From positions 1-52,267 of the forward strand of contig CALBKH010000093.1 in assembly GCA_937892955.1 (NCBI GenBank): a stretch of 52,267 nucleotides of DNA, in the 5' to 3' direction. The first letter of the stretch is position 1; each line of letters opens with the position of its first letter. Of the stretch, positions 41,466 through 50,638 are shown in pieces. The stretch is from an uncultured Alphaproteobacteria bacterium. GTDB lineage: Bacteria > Pseudomonadota > Alphaproteobacteria > Rhizobiales > Ancalomicrobiaceae. The position numbers were made by a program, and so were the translations under genes. Below the pieces are notes generated by a model, which was given only the letters and a program-made list of their open reading frames with translations, did not search any database and was not told the DNA's origin.

Positions 41466-42617
41466 CTAGAGCAGCCCGCGCGCGGCGAGATTGGCCATCA
41501 GCGCCCGCACACCGAAGGTCCAGGGGGCGCATTCGGTGGACAGGCGCACCGTGTTGACCAACCGGCCGAGGCCGGCCGACGAGATGGTGACGCGGTCTCC
41601 GAGCTTGTGGGTGAACCCCTCGCCCGGCGCGTCGCGATCCTGCGTCGGCGCGAACAGCGTGCCGAGGAAGAGCATGAGGCCGTCCGGATACTGGTGATGG
41701 CGGCCGACGGTCTGGTCGACGAGGGCCTGAGGGTCGCGGCTGATCTCGCGCATCGAACTCGCCCCGTCGAGCACGTAGCCGTCTTCGCCTTCGACGCGCA
41801 GGTCGAGCTCGGCGGCGCGGACGTCGTCGAGCGTCCAGGTCGCATCGAACAGCCGGATCATCGGACCGATGGCGCAGGAGGCGTTGTTGTCCTTGGCCTT
41901 GCCGAGCAGCAACGCCGAGCGGCCCTCGACGTCACGCAGGTTCACGTCGTTGCCGAGCGCGGCGCCGACGATTCGCCCCTTGGACGACACCGTCAGCACG
42001 ATCTCCGGCTCGGGATTGTTCCACGACGAGATCGGGTGCAGCCCAACCTCGGCGCCGGGGCCGACCGCGGAGAGCACCTGCGCCTTGGAGAAGACTTCGG
42101 CATCCGGGCCGATGCCCACCTCGAGGTACTGCGACCAGAGACCTTCGGCGATCAGCACCTGTTTCACCCGAGCCGCCTCCGGCGAGCCCGCCCGGATGTT
42201 GCGCAGGCTGTCGCCGATGACCGTGCCGACCCGGCTCCGGATCGCTTCGGCGCGCAACGGGTCGCCCGCCGCCTTCTCCTCGATCACCCGCTCGACCATC
42301 GATCGGGCGAAGGTCACGCCGCACGCCTTCACCGCCTGGAGATCGTTCGGCGCGAGGAAATGCAGGCGAGTCGGGTCGCCCACCGGGGCCTCGGCGATGC
42401 GGTCGATGTCGCCGAGCACCGTACCCTCGGCGCTGCGCACGTAGCCCGCCGGATCGTCCATCTCGCAGATGTCGCGCACCAGCGGAGCCGCGCGGGCGGT
42501 GATCTCGACCACCTGGTCGCCCCGCAGCGTCACCACGCTCGGTCCCTGCGCCTCCGGGTTCCAGACCCGCCCGACGAAGGTGCCGTTCCGTTCGTTCCGA
42601 TCGATCCACGATGGCAT
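41466..42617 (-). CDS. xylX: 2-keto-3-deoxyxylonate dehydratase, XylX type (FAH family)
   Basis: A 383-residue fumarylacetoacetate-hydrolase-fold enzyme. It closely follows the Caulobacter XylX pattern as I recall it: GLWSQYLEVGIGPDAEVF, WNNPEPEIVL with the metal-binding glutamates, GNDVNLRDVEGRSALLL, KAKDNNASCAIGP, HQYPDGLMLFLGT and the ending LAARGLL. The reaction is the second dehydration in the Weimberg pathway, from 2-keto-3-deoxyxylonate to 2-oxoglutarate semialdehyde. The gene is divergent from a GntR regulator, and a TGGTATACCA palindrome lies 78 bp upstream of its start, so repression by that regulator is likely. Confidence 0.92.
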   Translation of the reverse strand: MPSWIDRNERNGTFVGRVWNPEAQGPSVVTLRGDQVVEITARAAPLVRDICEMDDPAGYVRSAEGTVLGDIDRIAEAPVGDPTRLHFLAPNDLQAVKACGVTFARSMVERVIEEKAAGDPLRAEAIRSRVGTVIGDSLRNIRAGSPEAARVKQVLIAEGLWSQYLEVGIGPDAEVFSKAQVLSAVGPGAEVGLHPISSWNNPEPEIVLTVSSKGRIVGAALGNDVNLRDVEGRSALLLGKAKDNNASCAIGPMIRLFDATWTLDDVRAAELDLRVEGEDGYVLDGASSMREISRDPQALVDQTVGRHHQYPDGLMLFLGTLFAPTQDRDAPGEGFTHKLGDRVTISSAGLGRLVNTVRLSTECAPWTFGVRALMANLAARGLL

Positions 42618-42694
42618 TTCCGTCGTCTCCCCGAAGCGCTCCGCCGGCCCCGAGCGGCACCGCGTTCGGCATGATGGCAGGTTCCCGAAAAAAA

Positions 42695-42727
42695 TGGTAT
42701 ACCAATCACGATCTCATATTGTATGAG
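42695..42727. promoter_or_regulatory. Two candidate operators between xylX and the divergent GntR gene
   Basis: A perfect 10-bp palindrome TGGTATACCA (42695-42704) is the same core found before xylD. Nine bases on, CTCATA TTG TATGAG (42713-42727) is a second inverted repeat in AT-rich sequence. The region holds the promoters of both divergent genes, so autoregulation is plausible. Confidence 0.55.
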
Positions 42728-42783
42728 TATTGGCAAAACAATCGGGGCTCGCCGAAACCGGGCCTCGGAACGAGGAAACGGGG

Positions 42784-43545
42784 ATGGGTCTGCTCGAAGC
42801 CGATCTCGACAGGAGCACGGTGCCGCGCCGCAGCCTGCACGGCCGGGTCGCCCGGAAGCTGGGCCGCCGGATCGTCGCCGGCGAGATCGCCGAAGGCGAG
42901 GTCCTCTCCACCGAGGAGGTGGCGAGCGTCGACCTCGCGGTGAGCCGGACCGCCTATCGCGAAGCCATCAAGCTGCTCTCGGCCAAGGGACTGCTCGAAT
43001 CGCGCCCGAAGGTGGGCACGCGGGTCCGCGCCCGTGGCGACTGGAACATGCTCGACCCCGACGTTCTGCTCTGGGCCTACGAGCAGGAGCCCACCGGGGC
43101 CTTCACCGATGCCCTGTTCGAATTTCGCCTGATCATCGAGCCGGCGGCGGCGCGTCTGGCGGCGCAGAAGCGGCTCGCGCGACCGCTCGAAGAGATGCGC
43201 GAGGCGATGGCCCGGATGGCCGAGATCGAACCGATGACTCGGGAGAACATGGCGGCCGACCTCGATTTTCATGCCGCCATTCTGCGCGCCTCCGGCAACG
43301 AGCTTCTGAGCTCGCTGTGGCACGTCACCGGCGTGTTGTTGTCCCGCAGCTTCCGGATCTCGTCGCGCCGGCCGGGCGCGCGCGCCGCCTCGGTGCCGCT
43401 GCATCAGGCGGTCTGCGACCACATTCTGCGCGGCGAGGCGGCGGAAGCCCAGACCGCGATGTCGATCCTGCTCGTCAGCGCCCGCGAAGACGTCGAGGCC
43501 GTGGTCGGGTCGCTCGAAGAGGAACACTCGGCGGATCTTTCCTGA
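42784..43545 (+). CDS. GntR-family regulator, FadR/FCD subfamily (sugar-acid cluster)
   Basis: A 253-residue regulator. The N-terminal winged helix spans about residues 15-85 (LHGRVARKLGRRIVAGEIAE, then STEEVASVDLAVSRTAYREA as the helix-turn-helix and GLLESRPKVGTRV as the wing). An all-helical FCD ligand domain follows, with FEFRLIIEPAAARLAAQ, DLDFHAAILRASGN and VPLHQAVCDHI carrying the metal-binding D/H residues. I chose the ATG at 42784 because GAGGAA lies 6 bp upstream; a longer frame begins at 42730. It is divergent from xylX and upstream of the sugar importer. A 2-keto-3-deoxy acid or sugar acid as effector is inferred. Confidence 0.9.
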   Translation: MGLLEADLDRSTVPRRSLHGRVARKLGRRIVAGEIAEGEVLSTEEVASVDLAVSRTAYREAIKLLSAKGLLESRPKVGTRVRARGDWNMLDPDVLLWAYEQEPTGAFTDALFEFRLIIEPAAARLAAQKRLARPLEEMREAMARMAEIEPMTRENMAADLDFHAAILRASGNELLSSLWHVTGVLLSRSFRISSRRPGARAASVPLHQAVCDHILRGEAAEAQTAMSILLVSAREDVEAVVGSLEEEHSADLS

Positions 43546-43633
43546 CCGCCACCGCGAGGAGTGTCCCGGGCCGCTCGGAAAGCCGCCCCGGGGGAAGGCC
43601 GATAACGACGTACATCACAGATGGAGGAACGAG

Positions 43634-44644
43634 ATGTCGATGTTCAGACTGATGGGGGCGAGCCTTCTCGCCGTGACTGTCGGTGCCGGCGCGGCCATGG
43701 CCGAAACCTCGAAGATGCGCATCGCCTTGTCCAACAACTACGCCGGTAACAGCTGGCGTCAGGCGATGCTCAAGAGCTGGGACAAGATCACCAAGAAGGC
43801 CGTCGCCGACGGCATCGTCGCCGAGGCGCCCGCCTTCACCACCGCCGAGAACCAGGTGACCGAGCAGGCCGCGCAGATCCAGAACCTGATCCTGCAGGGC
43901 TACAACGCCATCGTCGTCAACGCCGCCTCGCCGACCGCGCTGAACGGCGTGGTCAAGCAGGCCTGTGACGCCGGTATCGTGGTCGTCTCGTTCGACGGTA
44001 TCGTCAACGAACCCTGCGCCTACCGCATCGCCGTCGACTTCAAGAAGATGGGCAGCATCCAGGTCGATTACATGGCCGGTCGCCTGCCCAAGGGTGGCAA
44101 CCTGCTCGAGATCCGCGGCCTCGCCGGCGTCTTCGTCGACGACGCGATCAGTGGCGGCATCCACGAGGGCGTCGCCAAGAACCCGCAGTTCAAGATCGTC
44201 AGCTCCGTGCACGGCGACTGGGCCCAGGACGTGGCGCAGAAGGCGGTGGCCGGTGTTCTGCCGTCGCTGCCGCAGATCGCCGGCGTCGTGACCCAGGGCG
44301 GTGACGGCTACGGCGCCGCCCGCGCCTTCGCCGCCGCCGGTCGTCCGACCCCGCTGATCACGCTCGGCAACCGCTACGACGAACTGCAGTGGTGGAAGGA
44401 ACAGAAGACCGCCAACGGCTACGAGACCATGTCGGTCTCGATCGCGCCCGGCGTCTCCACGCTCGCCTTCTGGGTCGCCCAGATGATCCTCGACGGCAAG
44501 CAGGTGCCGAAGGACCTGACCGTGCCGTTCCTGCAGATCAACCAGGACACCCTGGAGAAGTCGCTCGCCACGACCGAGAAGGGCAGTGTCGCCAACGTCG
44601 AGTACACTCTCGACGATGCGAAGGCCGTCGCCGCCGGCAAGTGA
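43634..44644 (+). CDS. Sugar ABC transporter periplasmic binding protein, ribose-type
   Basis: A 336-residue periplasmic protein of the Peripla_BP_4 (RbsB/XylF-like) family. The signal peptide MSMFRLMGASLLAVTVGAGA is cleaved near AMAE. Typical features are RIALSNNYAGNSWRQAML, ENQVTEQAAQIQNLILQGYN, IVVNAASPTALN, VVVSFDGIVNEPCAYRIAVD and GVVTQGGDGYGAARAF. GAGGAACGAG precedes the ATG. It is the first gene of an operon for a complete ribose-type importer. Given the flanking Weimberg genes, a pentose or its acid or lactone is the likely cargo (inference). Confidence 0.9.
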   Translation: MSMFRLMGASLLAVTVGAGAAMAETSKMRIALSNNYAGNSWRQAMLKSWDKITKKAVADGIVAEAPAFTTAENQVTEQAAQIQNLILQGYNAIVVNAASPTALNGVVKQACDAGIVVVSFDGIVNEPCAYRIAVDFKKMGSIQVDYMAGRLPKGGNLLEIRGLAGVFVDDAISGGIHEGVAKNPQFKIVSSVHGDWAQDVAQKAVAGVLPSLPQIAGVVTQGGDGYGAARAFAAAGRPTPLITLGNRYDELQWWKEQKTANGYETMSVSIAPGVSTLAFWVAQMILDGKQVPKDLTVPFLQINQDTLEKSLATTEKGSVANVEYTLDDAKAVAAGK

Positions 44645-44668
44645 GACGAAGACGGCAGGGGCCGGGAC

Positions 44669-46141
44669 ATGACCGAATCGACGCGTACCATCGTCGCCCT
44701 GGAGAAGGTCGCCAAGCACTTCGGTGCGGTGAAGGCGCTGAACGGGGTGGATCTGCGCGTCGAGGCGGGCGAGTGCCTCGGCCTCGTCGGGCACAACGGC
44801 GCCGGCAAGTCCACGCTGATGCACGTGCTCGCCGGTACGCTCACGCCGAGTTCCGGGACCATGTCGGTCCGCGGTGAGGACGTGACCGCACGCTACGGAG
44901 TGGCCGGCGCCAACGCAGCCGGCATCCGGTGCGTGTTCCAGGAGCTGTCGCTCTGTCCCAACCTGACGGTCGCCGAGAACGCGCGCATCTTCCACCCGTC
45001 GCTCCAGGGCTTCGGGTGGAAGCGCCGCGCCCGGGCCTTGATCGGGGCGAAATTGGACGAGATCTTTCCCGGTCACGGGATATCGGCCGACGACGTGGTC
45101 GGCGACCTGTCGATCGGCAAACGCCAGATGGTCGAGATCGCCCGCGCCTTCACCATTTCCGACGCGCCGCTCGATCTCGTCATCCTCGACGAGCCGACGT
45201 CGTCGCTCGATGCGTTCACCGCCCGCCAGTTGCTCGACTACGTGCGCAAGGTGGTCGGCGGCGGCATGAGCTGCATTCTCATCACCCACCTTCTGCGCGA
45301 AATCCTCGACACCTCCGACCGCATCGTGGTGATGAAGGACGGCGCCGTGGTCGCCGCGAAGAAGACCGAGGAATTCGATCGCGACAGCCTCGTCCGGGCG
45401 ATGGGCAACGTGGTCGAGATGACCGCGATCAAGGTGCACGAGGCACACGAACGCCAGCGCGGAGCCACGCCTCTGGTGGTCGAGGCTCGGTCGAGCGACC
45501 GCGACGCCGTGGACCTGCGGGCGCATCGCGGCGAGATCATCGGTCTGGCCGGCCTCGCCGGTCACGGCCAGACGGCCATGCTGATGAAGATCTTCGACGC
45601 CGCCGGAAAACACCGCGGTTCGACCCGGGTCGACGGCCCGGTGGCGCTGGTCGCCGGCGACCGGCAGACCGAAGGCGTGTTCCATCTCTGGTCGATCGCC
45701 CAGAACATCGGTGTGCGCTCGCTCGCCGGCATGCGTCGCCACGGCCTCATCGACGCGTCGGCCGAGGCGGCTCTGGGCGAGGAGTGGAAGCGCCGCATCG
45801 GCATCAAGACGCCGGACATGAACAACGCCATCCTGTCGCTCTCGGGCGGCAATCAGCAGAAGGCGCTGTTCGCCCGCGCGCTCGCCTCCGACGCCGAGAT
45901 CATCCTGATGGACGATCCGATGCGCGGTGTCGACGTCGGTACCAAGCTCGAAGTCTACGACCTGATCCGCGACGAGGCCGAGAAGGGCCGAACCTTCCTC
46001 TGGTACACGACCGAGACCGACGAGTTGAAGAACTGCGACCACACCTACGTGTTCCGCGACGGTGTCATCGTCGCCGACATCGCTCGCGCCGATCTTTCCG
46101 AAGAGAAGATCCTGCAGTGCTCGTTCAAGGAGAGCGCGTGA
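44669..46141 (+). CDS. Sugar ABC transporter ATP-binding protein with two nucleotide-binding domains (RbsA/XylG-like)
   Basis: A 490-residue tandem ATPase. The first domain is complete: Walker A GHNGAGKST, Q-loop CVFQELSLCPNLTV, signature LSIGKRQMVEIARAF, Walker B LVILDEPTSSLDA and switch LITHLLREILD. The second domain has a degenerate P-loop (GLAGHGQTAM) but keeps LSGGNQQKALFARAL and IILMDDPMRGVDVGTK, as is usual in this family. It starts 24 bp after the binding-protein gene and ends overlapping the first permease. Confidence 0.94.
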   Translation: MTESTRTIVALEKVAKHFGAVKALNGVDLRVEAGECLGLVGHNGAGKSTLMHVLAGTLTPSSGTMSVRGEDVTARYGVAGANAAGIRCVFQELSLCPNLTVAENARIFHPSLQGFGWKRRARALIGAKLDEIFPGHGISADDVVGDLSIGKRQMVEIARAFTISDAPLDLVILDEPTSSLDAFTARQLLDYVRKVVGGGMSCILITHLLREILDTSDRIVVMKDGAVVAAKKTEEFDRDSLVRAMGNVVEMTAIKVHEAHERQRGATPLVVEARSSDRDAVDLRAHRGEIIGLAGLAGHGQTAMLMKIFDAAGKHRGSTRVDGPVALVAGDRQTEGVFHLWSIAQNIGVRSLAGMRRHGLIDASAEAALGEEWKRRIGIKTPDMNNAILSLSGGNQQKALFARALASDAEIILMDDPMRGVDVGTKLEVYDLIRDEAEKGRTFLWYTTETDELKNCDHTYVFRDGVIVADIARADLSEEKILQCSFKESA

Positions 46142-47079
46142 CCATGCTCACCGCCGTGACGTCGCCGAAGTTCCTGCGTGCGGCCCTGCCGGGGGCCTCG
46201 TTCGCGATCCTGCTGGCGGCGATCTTCTACGTCCAACCTCGGGCGATGAGTTATTTCGGGCTCAACCTGATGCTGCAATACGCGGTGCCGATCGCGCTGG
46301 CGACCATCGCGCAGATGTTCATCATCACGGTCAACGACCTCGACCTGTCGATCGGCGCCTTCGTCGGCCTCACCGCCACCATCGGCGCGACGTTGGTCGC
46401 CTCGACGCCGCTGCTCGGGGCCCTGGCGCTCCTCGCCGCGATCGCCGCCTACGGGGCGTTGGGGGCGCTCGTCCATTGGCGCAACCTGCCGAGCATCGTG
46501 GTCACGCTCGGCATGTCCTTCGTCTGGCTGGGCGTCGCCGTGTTGATCTTGCCCACCCCCGGCGGCTCGGCCCCGGGGTGGGTCAAGGCGATCATGGGGC
46601 TGAAGACGCCGTGGGTGCCGTTCCCGGTGGTGGCGGCGCTGGTGATCGGCATCGTCGTCCACGTATTCCTGATGATGTCGAGCTACGGCGCGGTGTTGCG
46701 CGGCGCCGGCGGCAATCCGCGCGCGGTGAGCCGTGCCGGTTGGTCGCTGCTCAAGATCAAGGTGATCATGTATTCCGCCGCCGGGTTCTTCGGCGTCCTC
46801 TCCGGCCTGTCGCTGATCGGGCTCACCTCGGCCGCCGACGCCCACATCGCCGATCGCTACACGCTCTACGCCATCGCCGGCGTGATCCTGGGCGGCGGCG
46901 AGTTCGTCGGCGGACGGGTCTCGCCCTTCGGCGCCGTGGTGGGAGCGCTCACCCTGACCTTGACCGGCTCGTTCCTGATCTTCCTGAAGATCTCGCCCGA
47001 CTGGCAGATCGGAGCCCAGGGCGCCGTGCTGATCGTCGTTCTCGCGCTGCGGGCCCTCATCAAGCGGCGGGAGGTCTGA
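46138..47079 (+). CDS. Sugar ABC transporter permease, ribose-type (first)
   Basis: A 313-residue membrane protein of the BPD_transp_2 (RbsC-like) family with many hydrophobic helices. The landmark TVNDLDLSIGAFVGLTATIG corresponds to the conserved GIDLSVG motif. GVILGGGEFVGGRVSPFGAV corresponds to the GG-S--GG-G stretch near the end. The GTG at 46138 overlaps the ATPase stop (GTGA) and has AAGGAG 5 bp upstream; an ATG at 46144 is an equally possible start. It is followed within a few bases by a second permease. Confidence 0.9.
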   Translation: MTMLTAVTSPKFLRAALPGASFAILLAAIFYVQPRAMSYFGLNLMLQYAVPIALATIAQMFIITVNDLDLSIGAFVGLTATIGATLVASTPLLGALALLAAIAAYGALGALVHWRNLPSIVVTLGMSFVWLGVAVLILPTPGGSAPGWVKAIMGLKTPWVPFPVVAALVIGIVVHVFLMMSSYGAVLRGAGGNPRAVSRAGWSLLKIKVIMYSAAGFFGVLSGLSLIGLTSAADAHIADRYTLYAIAGVILGGGEFVGGRVSPFGAVVGALTLTLTGSFLIFLKISPDWQIGAQGAVLIVVLALRALIKRREV

Positions 47080-47082
47080 GCC

Positions 47083-48033
47083 ATGATGCCCGCGATCCGC
47101 CGCCTCTCCGCGAAACCCTGGATCTGGTCCTACCTCGGCATGACGCTGGTGTGGCTGGCGACCACGATCCACAGCGGCGGCACCGGGGGCGCCCAGGTGC
47201 TGACCGCGGCGTTGTCCTTCGCCACCTTCACGGTGATCGTCGGCATCGGCCAGATGTTCGTGATCACCACCGGCCCCGGTAATGTCGACCTGTCGATCCC
47301 CTCGACCATCTCGCTCGCCGGGGTGGTGGCGATGAAGGTGATGGAGGGTTCCGACGATCTGCTCGTCGTCGGCCTGGTGATCGCGTTGGCCTGTGGTCTC
47401 GCCGTCGGCATCTTCAACTACCTGCTGATCCGCATCCTGCGGATCCCGCCGATCATCGCGACGTTGTCGTCGAGCTTCCTGGTGCTGTCGACCGCCATCG
47501 CCTACGGCCGCGGTCTCAAGATCAAGCCGCCGCCGCTTCTGGCCGATTTCACCACCGCACAGGTCTGGGGTCTGCCGATCCTCGCGTTGGTCGTCATCCT
47601 GTTCGCGATGGCGATGAGCGTCCTGCTCCACCGCACCCTCTACGGGCGGTCGGTGATGGCCATCGGCCAGAACATGCGCGCGGCGCGGCTGGCCGGCATC
47701 CGGGTCGAGCGGGTCCGCTTCCTCACCTACACATTGAGCGCCGTACTGGCGTCCCTCACCGGCTACCTGCTCGCCGGTTTCTCAGGCGGCGCCTCGCTGA
47801 ACATGGGCCAGGAATACCTGCTCGCCTCGATCGCCGTGGTGGTCATCGGCGGCACCTCGGTGGCCGGCGGCCGCGCCAACATTCCCGGCATCTGGGGCGC
47901 GGCGATGTTCCTGTTCCTGCTGGTCACCATGCTCAACACCTTCGGTGCCAGCGCCGGCATCCGACTGATCCTCACCGGTGTGATCATCATCGCGGTCATC
48001 ACCACGGCCGGTGGCGACGAGCCGCAACGATAG
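47083..48033 (+). CDS. Sugar ABC transporter permease, ribose-type (second)
   Basis: A 316-residue RbsC-like permease. TTGPGNVDLSIPSTISLAGV corresponds to the DLS motif, and VVIGGTSVAGGRANIPGIWG is the well-conserved late motif. It is more distant from the first permease than two copies of one gene would be, so the pore is probably a heterodimer. It ends 10 bp before the lactonase gene, linking transport to the catabolic genes in one operon. Confidence 0.92.
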   Translation: MMPAIRRLSAKPWIWSYLGMTLVWLATTIHSGGTGGAQVLTAALSFATFTVIVGIGQMFVITTGPGNVDLSIPSTISLAGVVAMKVMEGSDDLLVVGLVIALACGLAVGIFNYLLIRILRIPPIIATLSSSFLVLSTAIAYGRGLKIKPPPLLADFTTAQVWGLPILALVVILFAMAMSVLLHRTLYGRSVMAIGQNMRAARLAGIRVERVRFLTYTLSAVLASLTGYLLAGFSGGASLNMGQEYLLASIAVVVIGGTSVAGGRANIPGIWGAAMFLFLLVTMLNTFGASAGIRLILTGVIIIAVITTAGGDEPQR

Positions 48034-48043
48034 GAGACGCGCC

Positions 48044-48961
48044 ATGGCCATGGTCGGCGACAGCTACGAATATTACGATCGCAGGTTCTACGACCTGACG
48101 GTGCCCATCGCCGATATCGAACTCCTCTACGACGGTTGCCGCTGGGCCGAAGGCCCCGTCTGGTTCGCCGACCACGGCGCTCTCGTGTGGAGCGACATCC
48201 CCAACCAGCGCCTGCTGCGCTGGATCGAAGGGCAGGGGGTGAGCGTGTTCCGCGCCCGCACCGAATTCGTCAACGGCAACACCCGCGACCGTCAGGGCCG
48301 GCTGGTGAGCTGCGAGCACGGCGGGCGCCGGGTGATCCGTCTCGAACCCGACGGCTCGATCACCACCATCGCCGACCGCCACGACGGCAAGCGCCTCAAC
48401 TCGCCCAACGACGTCGTCGTGAAGTCGGACGGCAGCGTGTGGTTCACCGATCCCGACTACGGCATCCTGTCGGACTACGAGGGCTACAAGTCGCCGCGCG
48501 AACAGGCCGGTAACTACGTCTTCCGCGTCGATCCCGAGACCGGCGAGACCCGGATCGTCGCCGACGATTTCGTCAAGCCCAACGGACTGTGCTTCGACGC
48601 CGAGGAGAAGCGGCTCTACGTCGCCGACAGCGGTCGCAGTCACGATCCCGACGGCCCGCACCACATCCGCGTGTTCGACGTCGGCGACGATGGTACGCTG
48701 ACCGGCGGTCGGGTGTTCTGCGAAGTCGATCCGGGCGTTCCCGACGGGTTCCGCCTCGACATCCACGGCAACCTCTGGACCTCGTGCCAGAACGGCGTGA
48801 TCTGTTTCGCCCCGGACGGCACCGCCCTCGGCAAGATCAGGTTCCCGTCGATGGTGTCGAACCTCACCTTCGGCGGCCCCCGCCGCAACCGACTCTTCGT
48901 CACCGCGACCAATGCGGTCTACGCCGTCTTCGTCGCGACCACGGGCATCCAGCGCCCCTGA
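48044..48961 (+). CDS. SMP-30/gluconolactonase-family sugar lactonase (XylC-like)
   Basis: A 305-residue six-bladed beta-propeller of the SMP-30/LRE family, which opens sugar lactones to the acids. Metal-binding and active-site landmarks are CRWAEGPVWFAD (glutamate), RLNSPNDVVVKSDGSVWFTD (asparagine), FVKPNGLCFDAEEKRLYVAD and VPDGFRLDIHGNLWTS (aspartate). No signal peptide is visible, so it acts in the cytoplasm. TAGGAGA lies 6 bp before the chosen ATG. It would supply xylonate or arabinonate to the dehydratases. The lactone-forming sugar dehydrogenase is not in this window. Confidence 0.92.
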   Translation: MAMVGDSYEYYDRRFYDLTVPIADIELLYDGCRWAEGPVWFADHGALVWSDIPNQRLLRWIEGQGVSVFRARTEFVNGNTRDRQGRLVSCEHGGRRVIRLEPDGSITTIADRHDGKRLNSPNDVVVKSDGSVWFTDPDYGILSDYEGYKSPREQAGNYVFRVDPETGETRIVADDFVKPNGLCFDAEEKRLYVADSGRSHDPDGPHHIRVFDVGDDGTLTGGRVFCEVDPGVPDGFRLDIHGNLWTSCQNGVICFAPDGTALGKIRFPSMVSNLTFGGPRRNRLFVTATNAVYAVFVATTGIQRP

Positions 48962-48980
48962 GGACTTTCGAGAGGAACTC

Positions 48981-50486
48981 ATGCTCAGCGGAAAACACCT
49001 GATCGCCGGCGAATGGGTCGCGGGCGAGACCACCTTCGCTTCCGCCCCCGCTTCGGGTGCACCGATGGACTTCGCCATGGGCTCGCCGGCGCATGTCGAT
49101 GCGGCTTGCGTCGCCGCCGAGGCGGCGTTCGAGAGCTATGGCGAGACCTCGCGCGCCGCGCGCGCCGCCTTCCTCGAGCGGATCGCCGACGAGATCGAGA
49201 AGCGCGGGGCCGAGATCACCGCCATCGGCACTGCCGAGACCGGTCTGCCGACGGCGCGGCTCGAAGGCGAGCGCGGTCGCACCACCGGTCAGCTCCGCCT
49301 GTTCGCCGACCACATCCGCAAGGGCGACCATCTCGACCGCCGCCACGACGCGGCACTGCCCGATCGCCGGCCGTTGCCGCGCCCCGATCTCAGGATGATG
49401 CAGCATCCGATCGGCCCGGTGGCCGTCTTCGGCGCTTCCAACTTCCCGCTCGCCTTTTCCACCGCCGGCGGCGACACCGCGGCGGCGCTGGCGGCGGGCT
49501 GTCCGGTCGTCGTGAAGGGGCATTCCGCCCATCCGGGCACCGGCGAGATCGTCGCCCGGGCCGTCGCCGCGGCGATCGAGGCGGAAGGGATCCACCCCGG
49601 CGTCTTCTCGCTGATCCAGGGCGGCAATCGCCTGACCGGCGCGGCGTTGGTGCAGCATCCGCTGATCAATGCGGTCGGCTTCACCGGCTCGCTCGCCGGC
49701 GGCAGGGCGCTCTTCGACCTCTGCGCCCAGCGGCCGAACCCGATCCCGTTCTTCGGCGAACTCGGATCGGTCAATCCGATGTTCTTCCTGCCCCATGCGC
49801 TCGCCGCCCGGGGCGCCGAGATCGCCGCCGGCTGGGCCGGTTCGCTCACCATGGGCGCCGGCCAGTTCTGCACCAACCCGGGCATCTCGGTGGTGCTCGA
49901 CGGACCGCAGGCCGAAGCCTTCGCCCGTGCCGCCACGGACGCACTGAAGCCGATCGGTGCGCAGATCATGCTCACCGACGGTATCGCCCGGGCCTATCGC
50001 GCCGGGCGCGACCGGGTCGCGCACTCCGCCGGGGTACAGGAACTGCTCACCTCGGTCTGCGATCTGCGCAACGCCACGCCCTACCTCTACATGACCACCG
50101 GCGAGACCTGGCTGAAGAACGAGGCGCTGGGCGAAGAGGTGTTCGGTCCGCTCGGCCTGATCGTCGTGGTGAAGGACATGGACGAGATGACCGCCCTGGC
50201 GCGCTCGCTGCACGGCCAGCTCACCTGCACCGTCCACATGGACGACGAGGATGCCGAGGCGGCGCGACCGCTGATCTCGATCCTCCGGCGCAAGGCGGGA
50301 CGGTTGCTCGCCAACGGCTTCCCGACCGGCGTCGAGGTGTGCGACTCGATGGTCCACGGCGGGCCCTATCCCGCCTCCACCAACTTCGGCCACACCTCGG
50401 TGGGGACGCTGTCGATCCGCCGCTTCCTGCGGCCCGTCTGCTACCAGAACATGCCGGCGAGCGTGCTGCCCGAAGACCTCGTCTGA
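48981..50486 (+). CDS. 2-oxoglutarate semialdehyde dehydrogenase (aldehyde dehydrogenase family)
   Basis: A 501-residue NAD(P)-dependent aldehyde dehydrogenase. Catalytic C297 lies in GAGQFCTNPG and general base E260 in FFGELGSVNP; the cofactor loop is VFGASNFPLAFSTAGGD and VVKGHSAHPGT. The FPLAFSTAGGDTA and NPMFFLPHAL patterns are typical of the 2-oxoglutarate semialdehyde dehydrogenases of non-phosphorylative pentose pathways. It produces 2-oxoglutarate, the end product of the route. AGAGGAAC lies just upstream, and the gene is last in the operon starting with the sugar binding protein. A GC hairpin follows its stop. Confidence 0.93.
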   Translation: MLSGKHLIAGEWVAGETTFASAPASGAPMDFAMGSPAHVDAACVAAEAAFESYGETSRAARAAFLERIADEIEKRGAEITAIGTAETGLPTARLEGERGRTTGQLRLFADHIRKGDHLDRRHDAALPDRRPLPRPDLRMMQHPIGPVAVFGASNFPLAFSTAGGDTAAALAAGCPVVVKGHSAHPGTGEIVARAVAAAIEAEGIHPGVFSLIQGGNRLTGAALVQHPLINAVGFTGSLAGGRALFDLCAQRPNPIPFFGELGSVNPMFFLPHALAARGAEIAAGWAGSLTMGAGQFCTNPGISVVLDGPQAEAFARAATDALKPIGAQIMLTDGIARAYRAGRDRVAHSAGVQELLTSVCDLRNATPYLYMTTGETWLKNEALGEEVFGPLGLIVVVKDMDEMTALARSLHGQLTCTVHMDDEDAEAARPLISILRRKAGRLLANGFPTGVEVCDSMVHGGPYPASTNFGHTSVGTLSIRRFLRPVCYQNMPASVLPEDLV

Positions 50487-50492
50487 TCCATT

Positions 50493-50523
50493 CGCCCGGG
50501 CCGGCCCGTCGGCCACCCGGGCG
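50493..50523. terminator. GC-rich hairpin between convergent genes
   Basis: CGCCCGGG (50493-50500) pairs perfectly with CCCGGGCG (50516-50523), and the loop contains a further short GGCC pairing. It lies 6 bp after the dehydrogenase stop and could end transcription from both sides, although no T-run is present. The next 115 bp up to the GntR stop hold no gene. Confidence 0.45.
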
Positions 50524-50638
50524 GACCGCCGGCGTCGTCACCGATCGAGCGAGCCACGGGTCTCGGCGCAAGTCGCGTCCACGACCTCCGGGCCGACGCG
50601 CGAGCCTTCCGGTCCGTCTTTCCGAATTCGCTCGGCCG

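Noticed and set aside
43475..46042. An 855-codon minus-strand frame opposite the sugar binding protein and ATPase
   Set aside because: It is antisense to two well-supported genes, and its sequence is low-complexity HRD/VGG-rich without motifs.
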